Source: Senegalimassilia anaerobia JC110
Lineage (GTDB): Bacteria; Actinomycetota; Coriobacteriia; Coriobacteriales; Eggerthellaceae
DNA: 64,000 nt
Assembly (NCBI RefSeq): GCF_000236865.1
Contig: NZ_HE611014.1
Location: 417,662-481,661, forward strand
Direction of reading: 5' to 3'
The notes under the pieces were generated by a model. That model was given only the letters and a program-made list of their open reading frames with translations. It made no database searches and was not told the DNA's origin. Of this stretch, positions 8,982-17,699 are shown in pieces (positions within the stretch are counted from its first letter, which is position 1; each line of letters opens with the position of its first letter). A program made the position numbers and the translations under genes.

Positions 8982-9938
8982 CTATTCCACCGCCAGCAGC
9001 TGGGCTTGCGTGGGGCGGCCGGAGAAGTCCAGCTCGCCGGTCAGCTCGCGCGTCCGCTCGACGGTGAAGCCCGGCTGGTCGAAGGCTGCGATCAGGTCCT
9101 TCGCCTTGTACTGCGCCTGATCGTAGAGGTCCCAGAAGCCGGTGGTGCGCACGTCGCCGGTGAAGGGGTTGGTCCAGGCGTCGTGCTCGTGGTTGTCGAA
9201 CACGCTTTCGGCGGCGGCCACCGGGCGATGGCTCATGGACTGGTAGAACGAATGCGGGCGCGCCAGGCGCTCGATGCGGCCGATGAGGTCGCGCTTGATG
9301 CCGGTAGGCGACCAGAACAAGCGCTGCACCAGGCGGAACCCGTGCACCGACAGGCGGAACAGGTTGTGCGGGACCACTTCTCCGTACACGTTCAGGGCCA
9401 GGTAGGCGTACATCTTCGACACGGCATCGAGCACCGCCTCGCTTGCGTGCAGGATCTCACGCGAGGGGTTGAACACGGCCACGGTGTCGCCGCGCTTGGC
9501 GAACAGCACCATCTCGTCGAGCTCGCTTTCAATGACGCCGTGCACCTCGCTGCCGTCATCGCGCGTCAAGCCCGGCTCGCCTGCGTCGCATAGCGCATGC
9601 TCGTGGCAGTACACCAGCGGGTGCACGGTGGAATCGAGCGCGTAGTGGCAAAGGAAGCCCAGCGCGTAGGCGCGTCCGAGCGGCTTCTCCTCGGGGTCCA
9701 GGACGCCGAGGGAGTCCTTCAGCGCCGCCAGCAGCTCGGCGGGCTTTCGGCTGTGCATGGTGTTGCCCAGCTTGTGGTACGCCGTGGCGCGGAAGTCGGC
9801 CACCGCGTAGAACAGCGGGTCGGGGCCTTGGTTTCCCAGCAGGAACGCGTCGGCTTCGTCGCGCGATCCGCCGATGGTCTGGAACAGCGCGTCGTACACG
9901 TCGCGTCCGAAGAAATCATGGGTGATGATTGCTGGCAT
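8982..9938 (-). CDS. Zinc-dependent phospholipase C family protein
   Basis: The 318-residue protein matches the zinc-dependent phospholipase C fold family by its metal-ligand spacing: ITHDFFG at the N-terminus, LGNQGPDPLFY, AYHKLGNTMHS, and the HYALDSTVHP pattern (HxxxDxxxHP). No signal peptide is evident, so it may act inside the cell, unlike the secreted clostridial toxins of this superfamily. The true substrate is unknown. It is divergent from the MFS gene at 10130 and separated by 56 bp from the TRIC gene downstream, so the two minus-strand genes may share a transcript. Confidence 0.8.
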   Translation of the reverse strand: MPAIITHDFFGRDVYDALFQTIGGSRDEADAFLLGNQGPDPLFYAVADFRATAYHKLGNTMHSRKPAELLAALKDSLGVLDPEEKPLGRAYALGFLCHYALDSTVHPLVYCHEHALCDAGEPGLTRDDGSEVHGVIESELDEMVLFAKRGDTVAVFNPSREILHASEAVLDAVSKMYAYLALNVYGEVVPHNLFRLSVHGFRLVQRLFWSPTGIKRDLIGRIERLARPHSFYQSMSHRPVAAAESVFDNHEHDAWTNPFTGDVRTTGFWDLYDQAQYKAKDLIAAFDQPGFTVERTRELTGELDFSGRPTQAQLLAVE

Positions 9939-10129
9939 TCCGTATCCCCGTTTCTCGTGTGGCTGACATTCATTTTACGTGGACGATTATAGCCATCATA
10001 TACAATGGTTTGCGCGCCGCTCGGCGGCGTTCAACGTACATGCACGATTCGGTGTTCAGAACCGTACGGGCCTGCGCGTCGGCGGGTTCCCGCGGGCGGC
10101 GTGGGCCTTGCCGATAGCAAGGAGCAGCC

Positions 10130-11368
10130 ATGGGATTGGGCCTTCGCAGCCTGTCGAAACGCGAGCGCAGCTGGGTTTTGTACGACGTGGGAAACTCCGC
10201 ATACGTCATGCTGGCGGCAACGCTCATCCCCATCTATTTCTCGGCCATCGCCGAACCTGGGTCGTCCGCCGTGGTGGCCTGGGGCTATGCGACTACGGTG
10301 GCCTCGCTGGCGCTTGCCCTGCTCATGCCGTTTCTGGGCAGCCTGGCCGATCTGAAGGGCAACAAGAAGAAGTTCCTTGCGGGAACCATCGGCACGGGCG
10401 CGGTGTCGCTCGCGGTCATGGGCGTGCCCGGCAACGCCATGGTGTTCCTGGCTATATACGTGTTCTCGTCGGTCATGCTCAACGCGTCGCTGGTGTTCTA
10501 CGATGCGTTCCTGGTCGACGCCACCGAGCAGGATCGCTACGACGAGGTTTCGTCCCAAGGCTATGCGTGGGGCTATATCGGATCTTGCATCCCGTTCATC
10601 GTGTGCCTGGTCATCGTGCTGTTCGGCAGCAGCTTCGGCATCGGGCAGCTTGACGGCATCCGCATCTCGTTCGTCATCACCGCGGCGTGGTGGCTGGTGT
10701 TCTCCGTGCCGGTGCTGCTCGACGTGCACCAGACGCACTTCAAGGCGCGCGAGGAGCACTTGTTCCGCCATACGCTCAAGGGCTTGGCGGGCACGTGCAA
10801 GAAGATCGCGCGCGACAAGCGCCTGCTCATGTTCATGCTGGCGTTCTTTTTCTACATCGACGGCGTGCACACCATCATCACCATGTCCACCAGCTACGGC
10901 ACCGACCTGGGCATCGACTCCACGCAGCTGGTGTTGGCGTTGCTGGTGACGCAGTTCGTGGCGTTCCCGTCCGCCATCGCCTACGGGCGTCTTGCCGGGC
11001 GCTTCGGCACCAAGCGCATGCTGCTGATCGCGGTGTTCGCGTACTTCTGCATCACGCTGTTCGCCGCGTTCTTCCTGCGCTCCGCCGCCGAGTTCTGGGT
11101 GCTGGCCGTGTGCGTGGGCCTGTTCCAGGGCGGCATCCAGGCGCTGTCGCGCAGCGAGTTCGGCAAGCTCATCCCGAAGGAGAACGCCAACGAGTACTAC
11201 GGCTTCTTCGATATCTTCGGCAAGTACGCCACCATCATGGGGACGCTGCTGGTAAGCGTGTTCACCCAGCTCACGGGCTCAAGCAGCTACGGCGTCCTTA
11301 GCGTGGCCGTGCTGTTCATCGTCGGCTTCGTCCTGCTTTGGAAGATGCCCGAGGAGGACGCCCGCTAG
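10130..11368 (+). CDS. UMF1/Vps-Atg22-type MFS transporter
   Basis: This 412-residue membrane protein has about 12 hydrophobic helices. It begins with the family-typical SWVLYDVGNSAYV segment of UMF1-type major facilitator proteins related to yeast Atg22. A conserved loop, QALSRSEFGKLIP, is near residue 340. The substrate is not predictable; Atg22 exports amino acids from the vacuole, but bacterial members are uncharacterised. The ATG at 10130 follows GCAAGGAGCAGCC, a good ribosome-binding site. It stands alone on the plus strand. Confidence 0.85.
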   Translation: MGLGLRSLSKRERSWVLYDVGNSAYVMLAATLIPIYFSAIAEPGSSAVVAWGYATTVASLALALLMPFLGSLADLKGNKKKFLAGTIGTGAVSLAVMGVPGNAMVFLAIYVFSSVMLNASLVFYDAFLVDATEQDRYDEVSSQGYAWGYIGSCIPFIVCLVIVLFGSSFGIGQLDGIRISFVITAAWWLVFSVPVLLDVHQTHFKAREEHLFRHTLKGLAGTCKKIARDKRLLMFMLAFFFYIDGVHTIITMSTSYGTDLGIDSTQLVLALLVTQFVAFPSAIAYGRLAGRFGTKRMLLIAVFAYFCITLFAAFFLRSAAEFWVLAVCVGLFQGGIQALSRSEFGKLIPKENANEYYGFFDIFGKYATIMGTLLVSVFTQLTGSSSYGVLSVAVLFIVGFVLLWKMPEEDAR

Positions 11369-11721
11369 CCCTCCCTCGCAGCTTGCCCCTCCGCTTAGGC
11401 GCTTCGCCGTCCGCATTTGCCGCCCGCCAGGCTGCTTCGCCTCCTGCGTTGCACCGCTAGCCGCCTGCCACGCCGCTTCGCTTCCTGCGTTGCACAGTTC
11501 GCCGCCCGCCTCCCGCAGCTCGCCCTCTTGCCTGGTCCTCCCACCGCCTGCGTCGAGCTCGTCGTCCCCGCGTGTGCTAATCTGGCGGTTGCGGTTTTTC
11601 CGCATATGATGATTTGTCTCCGGCCGCTCGTGCGCTTGCGCGGGCGGCCGCCGCGCTGTGGGGGCGCGGGTGGAAGAGGGGGTGCGCCGCAATGCGCGCA
11701 TCCGGGAAGGGGAAAGGCGCA
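11369..11721. other. Intergenic region with degenerate direct repeats
   Basis: No gene is seen. Two imperfect copies of a 24-bp unit containing CTTCGC and CCTGCGTTGCAC lie at about 11431-11454 and 11472-11495, in a C-rich stretch of repeated CCGCC-type words. A possible promoter region for the purine permease lies near 11570-11610. Confidence 0.4.
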
Positions 11722-13053
11722 ATGGAAGCGGCTATCGAGCGTTTCTTCAAGGTGGGCGAGCGCGGCAGCTCGTTGGGCACGGAGGTGATGGCGGGACTTA
11801 CCACCTTCCTGACCATGGCCTATATCGTGGCGGTCAACCCCGCCATGATGGAAGCGGCGGGCATCCCGTTCAACGCCGCGCTCACGGCCACGTGCTTCGG
11901 CGCCGCTGTCATGACGGCGGCCATGGGCCTGATCGCCAACCGGCCCATCGCGCTGGCATCGGGCATGGGCATCAACGCCATCGTGGCCTTCACGCTGTGC
12001 GGGTCGATGGGGCTCGACTGGCGCATCGCCATGGGCGTGGTGTTCTTAGAGGGCGTCATCATTCTGGTGCTGGTCATGCTGGGCTTGCGCGAGGCGGTCA
12101 TGGACGCCATCCCCGTGGCGCTGCGCCAGGCCATCGGCATCGGCATCGGCCTGTTCGTGGCGTTCATCGGTCTGAAGGGCGGCGGCATCCTGGCGCCCGA
12201 CTCCTCCACGCTCGTCACCATGGGCAGCCTGACCGAGCCCACGGCCACAGTGTCCGTGGTGTCCATCGCGCTTGCCATCATATTGACGGTGCGCGGCACG
12301 AAGGGCGGCCTGCTCATCTCCATCGTGGTGGCCACCATCGTGGGCATCCCGCTCGGCGTGACGGCGCTGCCCACCGAGTTCGATTTCGTTCCCGACTTCA
12401 GCGCGCTGTGCGCCCCGTTCCAGCAGCTGCCCGACGGCAGCGGCCTGGCCATCGTGCAGGTGTTCGTGCAGCCCGTGCTGCTCATGTTCGTGTTCAGCCT
12501 GCTCATGAGCGACTTCTTCGACACCATGGGCACCATGATGGCGGTGGGCCAGCAGGGCGGCTTCGTCGACGAGGACGGCAACGTGGAGAACACGCGTGAG
12601 ATTCTCATGGTCGACTCCGTGGGCGCTATCGTCGGCGGCTTCGTCGGCGCAAGCTCCATCACGTCGTTCGCCGAGTCCACCTCGGGCGCGGCGGCCGGCG
12701 CGCGCACGGGCCTGTCCAACATCGTGGTGGCCCTGGCGTTCTTCGTCTGCGCGTTTTTAGCTCCCATCATCGGCATGGTGTCGAGCTCGGCCACCTGCGG
12801 CGCGCTGGTGGTTGTGGGCTACCTTATGATGAGCGACATCGGCAAGATCGACTGGGGAAGCCTTAAGGCGGCCATCCCCGCGTTCGTCACCATCATGGGC
12901 ATCCCGTTCACCTATTCCATCACCAACGGCATCGGCTTCGGCTTCATCACCTACGTGGTGGTGAAGGTGACGCAGGGCCATTGGCGCGACGTCAAGCCGC
13001 TCATGTGGATCGTGTCCGCGGCGTTCCTGTTCACGTTCGTCGCATTCTCGTAG
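11722..13053 (+). CDS. NCS2 family purine permease (AzgA-like)
   Basis: The 443-residue protein is a nucleobase:cation symporter of the AzgA/PbuG branch, which imports hypoxanthine, guanine or adenine. Evidence is the N-terminal FFKVGERGSSLGTEVMAGL segment, the FLTMAYIVAVNP helix, the SDFFDTMGTMMAVG motif and the SSITSFAESTSGAAAGARTG motif with its helix-breaking residues, all diagnostic of this branch. About 13 hydrophobic helices are present. I chose ATG 11722, preceded by GGGGAAAGG; another in-frame ATG at 11692 would add ten basic residues. It stands alone, with no purine-catabolism genes nearby. Confidence 0.9.
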   Translation: MEAAIERFFKVGERGSSLGTEVMAGLTTFLTMAYIVAVNPAMMEAAGIPFNAALTATCFGAAVMTAAMGLIANRPIALASGMGINAIVAFTLCGSMGLDWRIAMGVVFLEGVIILVLVMLGLREAVMDAIPVALRQAIGIGIGLFVAFIGLKGGGILAPDSSTLVTMGSLTEPTATVSVVSIALAIILTVRGTKGGLLISIVVATIVGIPLGVTALPTEFDFVPDFSALCAPFQQLPDGSGLAIVQVFVQPVLLMFVFSLLMSDFFDTMGTMMAVGQQGGFVDEDGNVENTREILMVDSVGAIVGGFVGASSITSFAESTSGAAAGARTGLSNIVVALAFFVCAFLAPIIGMVSSSATCGALVVVGYLMMSDIGKIDWGSLKAAIPAFVTIMGIPFTYSITNGIGFGFITYVVVKVTQGHWRDVKPLMWIVSAAFLFTFVAFS

Positions 13054-13147
13054 GCGGTTGCGCGTTGCCCGGGTCGCAGGGCTTGGGCTGAGCGTGGCGA
13101 AGGGGGCGGCGAAGATCGCGCGGCCTCCTCGTGTCTCGGACGGCGCC

Positions 13148-13229
13148 TGCTGGTCGATCGCGCCCCCCCGGCCGGCGCTCGTCGTGCGCTTGCTGGTCGA
13201 TCCCGCCCCCGGCCGGCGCTCGTCGTGCG
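13148..13229. repeat. Two-copy tandem repeat, 43-bp period
   Basis: Copies at 13148-13188 and 13191-13229 both read TGCTGGTCGATC at the start and CGGCGCTCGTCGTGCG at the end, differing mainly in the length of a central C-run. It lies in the 374-bp gap between the purine permease and lysC, which otherwise holds no gene. Confidence 0.8.
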
Positions 13230-13332
13230 AGTCTCGCGTTCCGAGCCCTCATCCGGCCCCCGGCTATCCCGCAAACCGATAATGCGCTGCCGCTTGGCCC
13301 GATATCGCCAGCTCGTCCATACGTTCGCTGTG

Positions 13333-13383
13333 AAAAAACAACCTCGCAACCATCGTTTGACGCGGTGGTTACGAGGTTGTTTG
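13333..13383. promoter_or_regulatory. Long stem-loop in the lysC leader
   Basis: The arms at 13336-13355 and 13363-13382 are complementary over 20 positions with two G-T type mismatches, leaving a 7-base loop. A-run and T-rich flanks make it terminator-like on either strand. It ends about 45 bp before lysC. It could terminate transcripts entering from upstream or act as an attenuator. A TATAGT box follows at 13385-13390. Confidence 0.65.
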
Positions 13384-13427
13384 CTATAGTGGCAAACAAT
13401 CGAAACCCCGTCCGAAAAAGGAAACGC

Positions 13428-14708
13428 ATGTCGCTAATCGTATGCAAATTCGGGGGCACGTCCGTTGCAAGCCCCGAGCGCATCCAAATGGTTGCGAAGA
13501 AGCTGATCGCGAAGAAGCAGGCCGGCCATGACGTGGTCGCCGTGGTGTCCGCCATGGGCAAGACCACCGACGAGCTGGTGGGCCTGGCAGCCGCGCTCAA
13601 CGACAACCCGCCGCTGCGCGAGATGGACCGTCTGCTCTCCACCGGCGAGCAAGTGTCCATGTCGCTTCTGGCCATGGCCATCGAGGCGCGCGGCTACAAG
13701 GCCATGAGCTTCACCGGCCGTCAGGCTGGCATTGAGACCGACAAGTTCCACAACAAGGCGAAGATCGTCATGGTGCACAGCGAGCGCGTGCGCGATGCGC
13801 TCGAGCGCGGCGCCATCGCCGTCGTCGCCGGCTTTCAGGGCGTCGACGCCGATGGCGACATCACCACGCTCGGCCGCGGCGGCTCCGACACCACGGCCGT
13901 GGCCGTGGCGCACGGCCTGAATGCCGACGTGTGCGAGATCTACTCCGACGTGGACGGCGTCTACACCGCCGACCCGCGCATCTGCCCGCGCGCGAAGAAG
14001 CTCGACGCCATCAACTACGACGATATGCTGGAGCTTTCCGGCTCCGGCGCCGGCGTCCTGCAGATGCGCGCCGTCGAGTTCGCCCGCAAGTACAACGTGG
14101 TCATCCATTCCCGTTCGGCGTTCTCCGACGCCGAGGGCACCTATGTCAAGGAGGAAACCGACATGATGGAGGAAGCCGTCATCACCGGCATCGCACACGA
14201 CACGTCGGAAGTGAAGGTCACCATCCGCGGCGTGCCCGACATGTCCGGCGTCGCAGCCAAACTGTTCAGCGCCTTGGCGGGCAACCAGGTGAGCGTGGAC
14301 ATGATCATCCAGAACGTGTCCGAGGACGGCATCACCGACATCAGCTTCACCTGCCCGGGCGCCGACGAGAAGCGCGCCTGCGAGACGGTGGAGCGCATCC
14401 TTCCCGATGTCAACGCGCGCGAATATGTGGTCGACGAGGACATCGCCAAGGTCAGCATCGTGGGCACGGGCATGAAGTCCAGCCCCGGCATCGCCGCCAA
14501 GGCGTTCCAGACCCTCGGCGAGAACAACATCAACATCCTGGCCATCTCCACGTCGCCCATCCGCCTGTCCGTGGTGGTCGACGGCGCCCAGACCGCTGCT
14601 GCGGTGCGCTGCCTGCACACGGCCTTCGGCCTGGACTCCGATAGCGTGTTCGAGGAGACGCAGCTGTCCGCGGAGGAGATCGCCGCCAAGATGAACAAGG
14701 GCAGGTAG
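13428..14708 (+). CDS. lysC: Aspartate kinase
   Basis: This 426-residue enzyme phosphorylates aspartate, the first step toward lysine, threonine, methionine and diaminopimelate. The kinase domain opens with CKFGGTSVAS and contains GRGGSDTTAVA and SDVDGVYTADPR. Two C-terminal ACT domains (from about residue 260) provide feedback regulation by amino acids. The open frame extends far upstream, but ATG 13428, preceded by AAAAAGGAAACG, gives the family start. No internal GTG/ATG with a strong site for a separate beta subunit stands out. The next gene, asd, encodes the second enzyme of the pathway. Confidence 0.95.
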   Translation: MSLIVCKFGGTSVASPERIQMVAKKLIAKKQAGHDVVAVVSAMGKTTDELVGLAAALNDNPPLREMDRLLSTGEQVSMSLLAMAIEARGYKAMSFTGRQAGIETDKFHNKAKIVMVHSERVRDALERGAIAVVAGFQGVDADGDITTLGRGGSDTTAVAVAHGLNADVCEIYSDVDGVYTADPRICPRAKKLDAINYDDMLELSGSGAGVLQMRAVEFARKYNVVIHSRSAFSDAEGTYVKEETDMMEEAVITGIAHDTSEVKVTIRGVPDMSGVAAKLFSALAGNQVSVDMIIQNVSEDGITDISFTCPGADEKRACETVERILPDVNAREYVVDEDIAKVSIVGTGMKSSPGIAAKAFQTLGENNINILAISTSPIRLSVVVDGAQTAAAVRCLHTAFGLDSDSVFEETQLSAEEIAAKMNKGR

Positions 14709-14832
14709 CTGTAGCTCCGTCTGCCTGACGGCAGCCGGACTGCTCGACGTTGCGGCCGACCGTGGCACCCCGCCTTCGCACGAGCCCAAGGGCTCACGTA
14801 CCGAGGCCTGTCATACGGTGGCCGCACCGCTT

Positions 14833-14869
14833 GGAGCCGCGGGGGTGCGAAGCATCCCGCGGCTCCTTT
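14833..14869 (+). terminator. Hairpin between lysC and asd
   Basis: GGAGCCGCGGG (14833-14843) pairs with CCCGCGGCTCC (14856-14866), followed by TTT. It looks like a terminator or attenuator that separates lysC from asd. The 270-bp gap also contains the short dyad GAGCCC/GGGCTC near 14781. Confidence 0.65.
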
Positions 14870-14978
14870 CCCATTGCGCGCAGGCAGGGGCCGGCGCGCG
14901 TCCCTCAAGGCAATATGGGGCGCAAAAGCACCCATCATTGACGATATATCAACCCGGAACGTGAACGAGGAGGACCTC

Positions 14979-16034
14979 ATGGCTTGGACGAAAGTTATGC
15001 CGGCTAACCCGGTGGTTGCGGTTTGCGGCGCTACGGGCGCCGTCGGCAACGAGTTCTTGAATGTGCTGCACGACCTGGATTTCCCCGCGTCGAAGGTCAT
15101 CGCGCTGGCTTCCGCGCGTTCCGCTGGTAAGAAGCTGCCGTTCAAGGGTTGCGGCCAGGTTCCCGCAGGCGAGCTGACCGTGCAGGAGATGGCCCCCGAG
15201 TCGTTCGAGGGCGTCGACATCGCGCTGTTCTCCGCCGGCGGCTCCGTGTCGAAGGCCATGCGCGATGCCGTGGTCTCCCATGGCGCCGTCATGATCGACA
15301 ACTCCAGCGCGTTCCGCATGGACGAGGACGTGCCGCTGGTGGTGCCCGAGGTGAACCCCGGTGACGTGAGCTGGCATAACGGCGTCATCGCCAACCCGAA
15401 CTGCTCCACTATCCAAATGGTGGTCGCGCTCAAGCCGCTCTACGACCTGGCTCGCATCACCCGCGTTGTCGTCTCCACGTACCAGGCGGCATCCGGCGCC
15501 GGCGCCCCGGCCATGGCCGAGCTGTACGATCAGACGCGCGAGTTTTTGGACGGCAAGCCCGAGGACGAGCTGACCATCAAGGCGTTCAAGCACCGCATCG
15601 CGTTCAACACCATCCCGCACATCGACGTGTTCCTGGACGACGATTCCACGAAGGAAGAGTGGAAGATGGTCGCGGAGACGAAGAAGATCATGGGCGACGA
15701 GGGCGTGCGGGTGGCCGCCACCTGCGTGCGCGTGCCCGTGCTGCGCTGCCACGGCGAGTCCATCAACGTCGAGTTCGTCGGCGACGTGCCGCCCGAGGCC
15801 GCTCGCGAGGCGCTTGCCGCCGCGCCGGGCGTCACCGTCATGGACGACCCCGCTAACGACGTGTATCCCATGCCGGGCCTGCTGGCCGGCACGAACGACA
15901 CCTACGTCGGTCGCATCCGCCGCGACCCCACGGTCAAGCACGGCCTGGCCATGTGGGTTGTCGCCGACCAGATTCGCAAGGGCGCTGCGCTCAACGCCGT
16001 GCAGATCGCCCAGCTGCTGCTTCCGCAGGAGTAA
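14979..16034 (+). CDS. asd: Aspartate-semialdehyde dehydrogenase
   Basis: This 351-residue enzyme reduces aspartyl phosphate with NADPH to aspartate semialdehyde. It shows the nucleotide-binding AVCGATGAVG near residue 16, the catalytic cysteine in NPNCST near 146, and the YQAASGAG motif. ATG 14979 follows GAGGAGG and gives a normal-length protein; an upstream frame extension lacks family similarity. Together with lysC it supplies the common trunk of the aspartate pathway. Its last 30 bp, including the stop, are duplicated directly downstream. Confidence 0.95.
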   Translation: MAWTKVMPANPVVAVCGATGAVGNEFLNVLHDLDFPASKVIALASARSAGKKLPFKGCGQVPAGELTVQEMAPESFEGVDIALFSAGGSVSKAMRDAVVSHGAVMIDNSSAFRMDEDVPLVVPEVNPGDVSWHNGVIANPNCSTIQMVVALKPLYDLARITRVVVSTYQAASGAGAPAMAELYDQTREFLDGKPEDELTIKAFKHRIAFNTIPHIDVFLDDDSTKEEWKMVAETKKIMGDEGVRVAATCVRVPVLRCHGESINVEFVGDVPPEAAREALAAAPGVTVMDDPANDVYPMPGLLAGTNDTYVGRIRRDPTVKHGLAMWVVADQIRKGAALNAVQIAQLLLPQE

Positions 16035-16064
16035 ATCGCCCAGCTGCTGTCTCCGCAGGAGTAA
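16005..16064. repeat. 30-bp tandem duplication of the asd 3' end
   Basis: Positions 16005-16034 and 16035-16064 match over 30 bp with two mismatches, and both include the GGAGTAA stop context. The second copy abuts the IS3 transposase remnant, so the duplication sits exactly at the chromosome-IS junction. Confidence 0.9.
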
Positions 16065-16261
16065 ATTGCCTCGACAACGCAAAGGCCGAACGCTTCTTCT
16101 CGATGGTTAAGACCGAGCTTTACTACGATTGGGAGGGAGACGACCCCGATATCTTCGAGAGGGATTTGGAGGAGCTTATCGACTGGTATAGCAACGTGCG
16201 CATCAAGAGATGCCTAGACGGAAGCAGCCCAGACGAGTACAGGCTCAGCCGGGCCGCTTGA
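16065..16261 (+). pseudogene. C-terminal remnant of an IS3-family transposase
   Basis: This frame ends in a fragment typical of the DDE integrase core of IS3-family OrfB: NCLDNAKAERFFSMVKTE (holding the catalytic Glu), then DWYSNVRIKR and a DEYRLS ending. The rest of the transposase, including both catalytic Asp residues, is absent. It begins right after the duplicated asd stop and is a dead fragment. Confidence 0.8.
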
Positions 16262-16890
16262 TTCGCTTCTTTGCCGTTCAGGAAACGGGGTTCCCTGCAA
16301 AACTGGGACGGCTTAAATAAAGACTATGCCACTAGGGACTGGCTCCGGAACTCCTCCGGGGCCAGTCCCTTCGGTTTAACCTGGCGACACCGGGTGTTCC
16401 AATGGACGACATATGTGTCGAGGTTCGCCTTTAGGAGCTCGAGGTCGGGCGATGCCCTTCCCTGAAGGACTTGAAGTCTTTCTCCAACTCGCTCATATGC
16501 AGCCCTTCAGATCAACGCTTGCGATGCAATCCGAACCGAAGGCTGGCTAGACAGAACACTGATGGGGGCTGTACCATGCGGGTTGCTAGGTCCACGCGCT
16601 CGAGCCCATGCTCCTATTAGGTCATTGGCCGGCCTTGGTCGGGGCCGACGCGAGGCTCTTCGAGTTGAGGCCAGTCGCTGGAATCGACGGCAGTTCTTTA
16701 ATGGGCCGTCGCGTCGGCTCATGCGCATTTTCGCCGATAACCCTCGTTGATAGCGCGATTCCCATTATCAGTATCTTTCAAATGGCCCAACACCTGATTG
16801 GCGGCGCCGTTGTCGAGGCGGTTTCCCTTGCGCGATGTGCGCAAAGGGGCAGTCGGTCGCACGGTCGGCGGTGCTTTCGCTTCTGCGCTA
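16262..16890. other. Gene-free spacer after the IS3 remnant
   Basis: No open frame here has coding character. A strong stem-loop at 16334-16370 (arms AGGGACTGGC and GCCAGTCCCT) followed by TCGGTTT may be an IS terminal structure or terminator. The stretch is probably decayed mobile-element DNA. Confidence 0.4.
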
Positions 16891-16971
16891 GGCGAACGGG
16901 CTATATTGCTTGCGCAAGGCGAATGGGCTTTATTGCTTGCGCTAGCCGAACGGGCTTTATTGCCTGCGATG
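16891..16971. repeat. 27-bp tandem repeat, three copies
   Basis: Copies start at 16891, 16918 and 16945 and share the pattern GAAYGGGCTWTATTGCYTGCG. A partial copy precedes the first. The 27-bp period keeps frame, but no credible gene contains it. Confidence 0.85.
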
Positions 16972-17015
16972 GGCCGAGCGTGATCGGCTATTGGCTGGTA
17001 TTGGTCATGGCGGGT

Positions 17016-17400
17016 GCGAATAACCGTGCGTTTTGGTCGTCTGGGGACAAAATGAACGATTAATCGCATGTTCAGGGCCTCGTAAAGACGGTGTGGGACT
17101 CAAAATTGCAAACCATCGTCAAAAATGTCCAATTCCCTGACACCCAGCGATGGTTTGAGGGGTTTTTGGACCTGCTGATTGCGAATAACCGTTCGTTCTG
17201 TCCAAGGGCGGCCAAAACGCACGATTATTCGCACGCTCAGGGCTTCGCAGAGATGGTGCAGGACTAAAAAGTGCGAAATATCGTCGAAAGTGTCCGACTC
17301 CCCCACGCTCGGAGATGGTTTGAGGGGCTTTTGCGCCTGCTGGTTGCGAACAATCGCGCGTTCTGTCCGAGGGAGGCCAAAATGAACGATTATTCGCAGT
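17016..17400. repeat. 165-bp tandem repeat with a 52-bp palindrome in each unit
   Basis: Units begin at 17016, 17181 and 17346, exactly 165 bp apart. The third is truncated after its palindrome. Each unit opens with an imperfect dyad: a left arm like GCGAATAACCGT and, about 40 bp on, a right arm like ACGATTATTCGC. The spacer between palindromes is conserved at a lower level. The minus-strand frame stays open across units, but the encoded peptide has no known family. Confidence 0.85.
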
Positions 17401-17477
17401 CGCGTTTGACTTTGCCTGCACGTGGGGAGCGCCGGTCTTGTCAAGGCGGTTGCTTACATGCTGCTAAGAGAATTACG

Positions 17478-17557
17478 CTGGCGTGTGCTTTTGTGCACTG
17501 GCGTTTGCTTCTGTGTGCTGGCGTGTGCTTTTGTGCGCTGGCGTTTGCTTCCGTAGG
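17478..17557. repeat. 20-bp tandem repeat, four copies
   Basis: Copies start at 17478, 17498, 17518 and 17538. They alternate between two variants, CTGGCGTGTGCTTTTGTGC and CTGGCGTTTGCTTCYGT, so the array is really a duplicated 40-bp unit. It lies about 140 bp before tlyA. Confidence 0.9.
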
Positions 17558-17661
17558 GCATGCCGCGGCGTTGCCCGTGCATTTCTTCTTGCCTTTTTTC
17601 GATTTGCCTCGCTGCAGCACGACGCCGCGGCTCCCCGTTTCTTGTGGGGCGGGGCGTTTGC

Positions 17662-17692
17662 TTGCGGGGCTGACGAGGTCTTTCGCTATAAT
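17662..17692 (+). promoter_or_regulatory. Promoter of tlyA, apparently leaderless
   Basis: A perfect TATAAT (17687-17692) lies seven bases before the ATG at 17700, with a TTGCGG box at 17662-17667 (19-bp spacing). Transcription would begin at or next to the A of the start codon, giving an mRNA without a leader. Confidence 0.6.
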
Positions 17693-17699
17693 GGGCCGC

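Noticed and set aside
16507-16728. Small minus-strand open frame in the post-IS spacer
   Set aside because: Arg/Pro-rich composition, no ribosome-binding site and no family; likely decayed DNA.
17100-17444. Minus-strand repeated-peptide gene across the 165-bp units
   Set aside because: The frame is open because the period is a multiple of three; there is no ribosome-binding site or known family, and the palindromes explain the conservation better.
17478-17557. Possible CRISPR array
   Set aside because: The 20-bp units are directly adjacent with no spacers, and no cas genes exist in the window.
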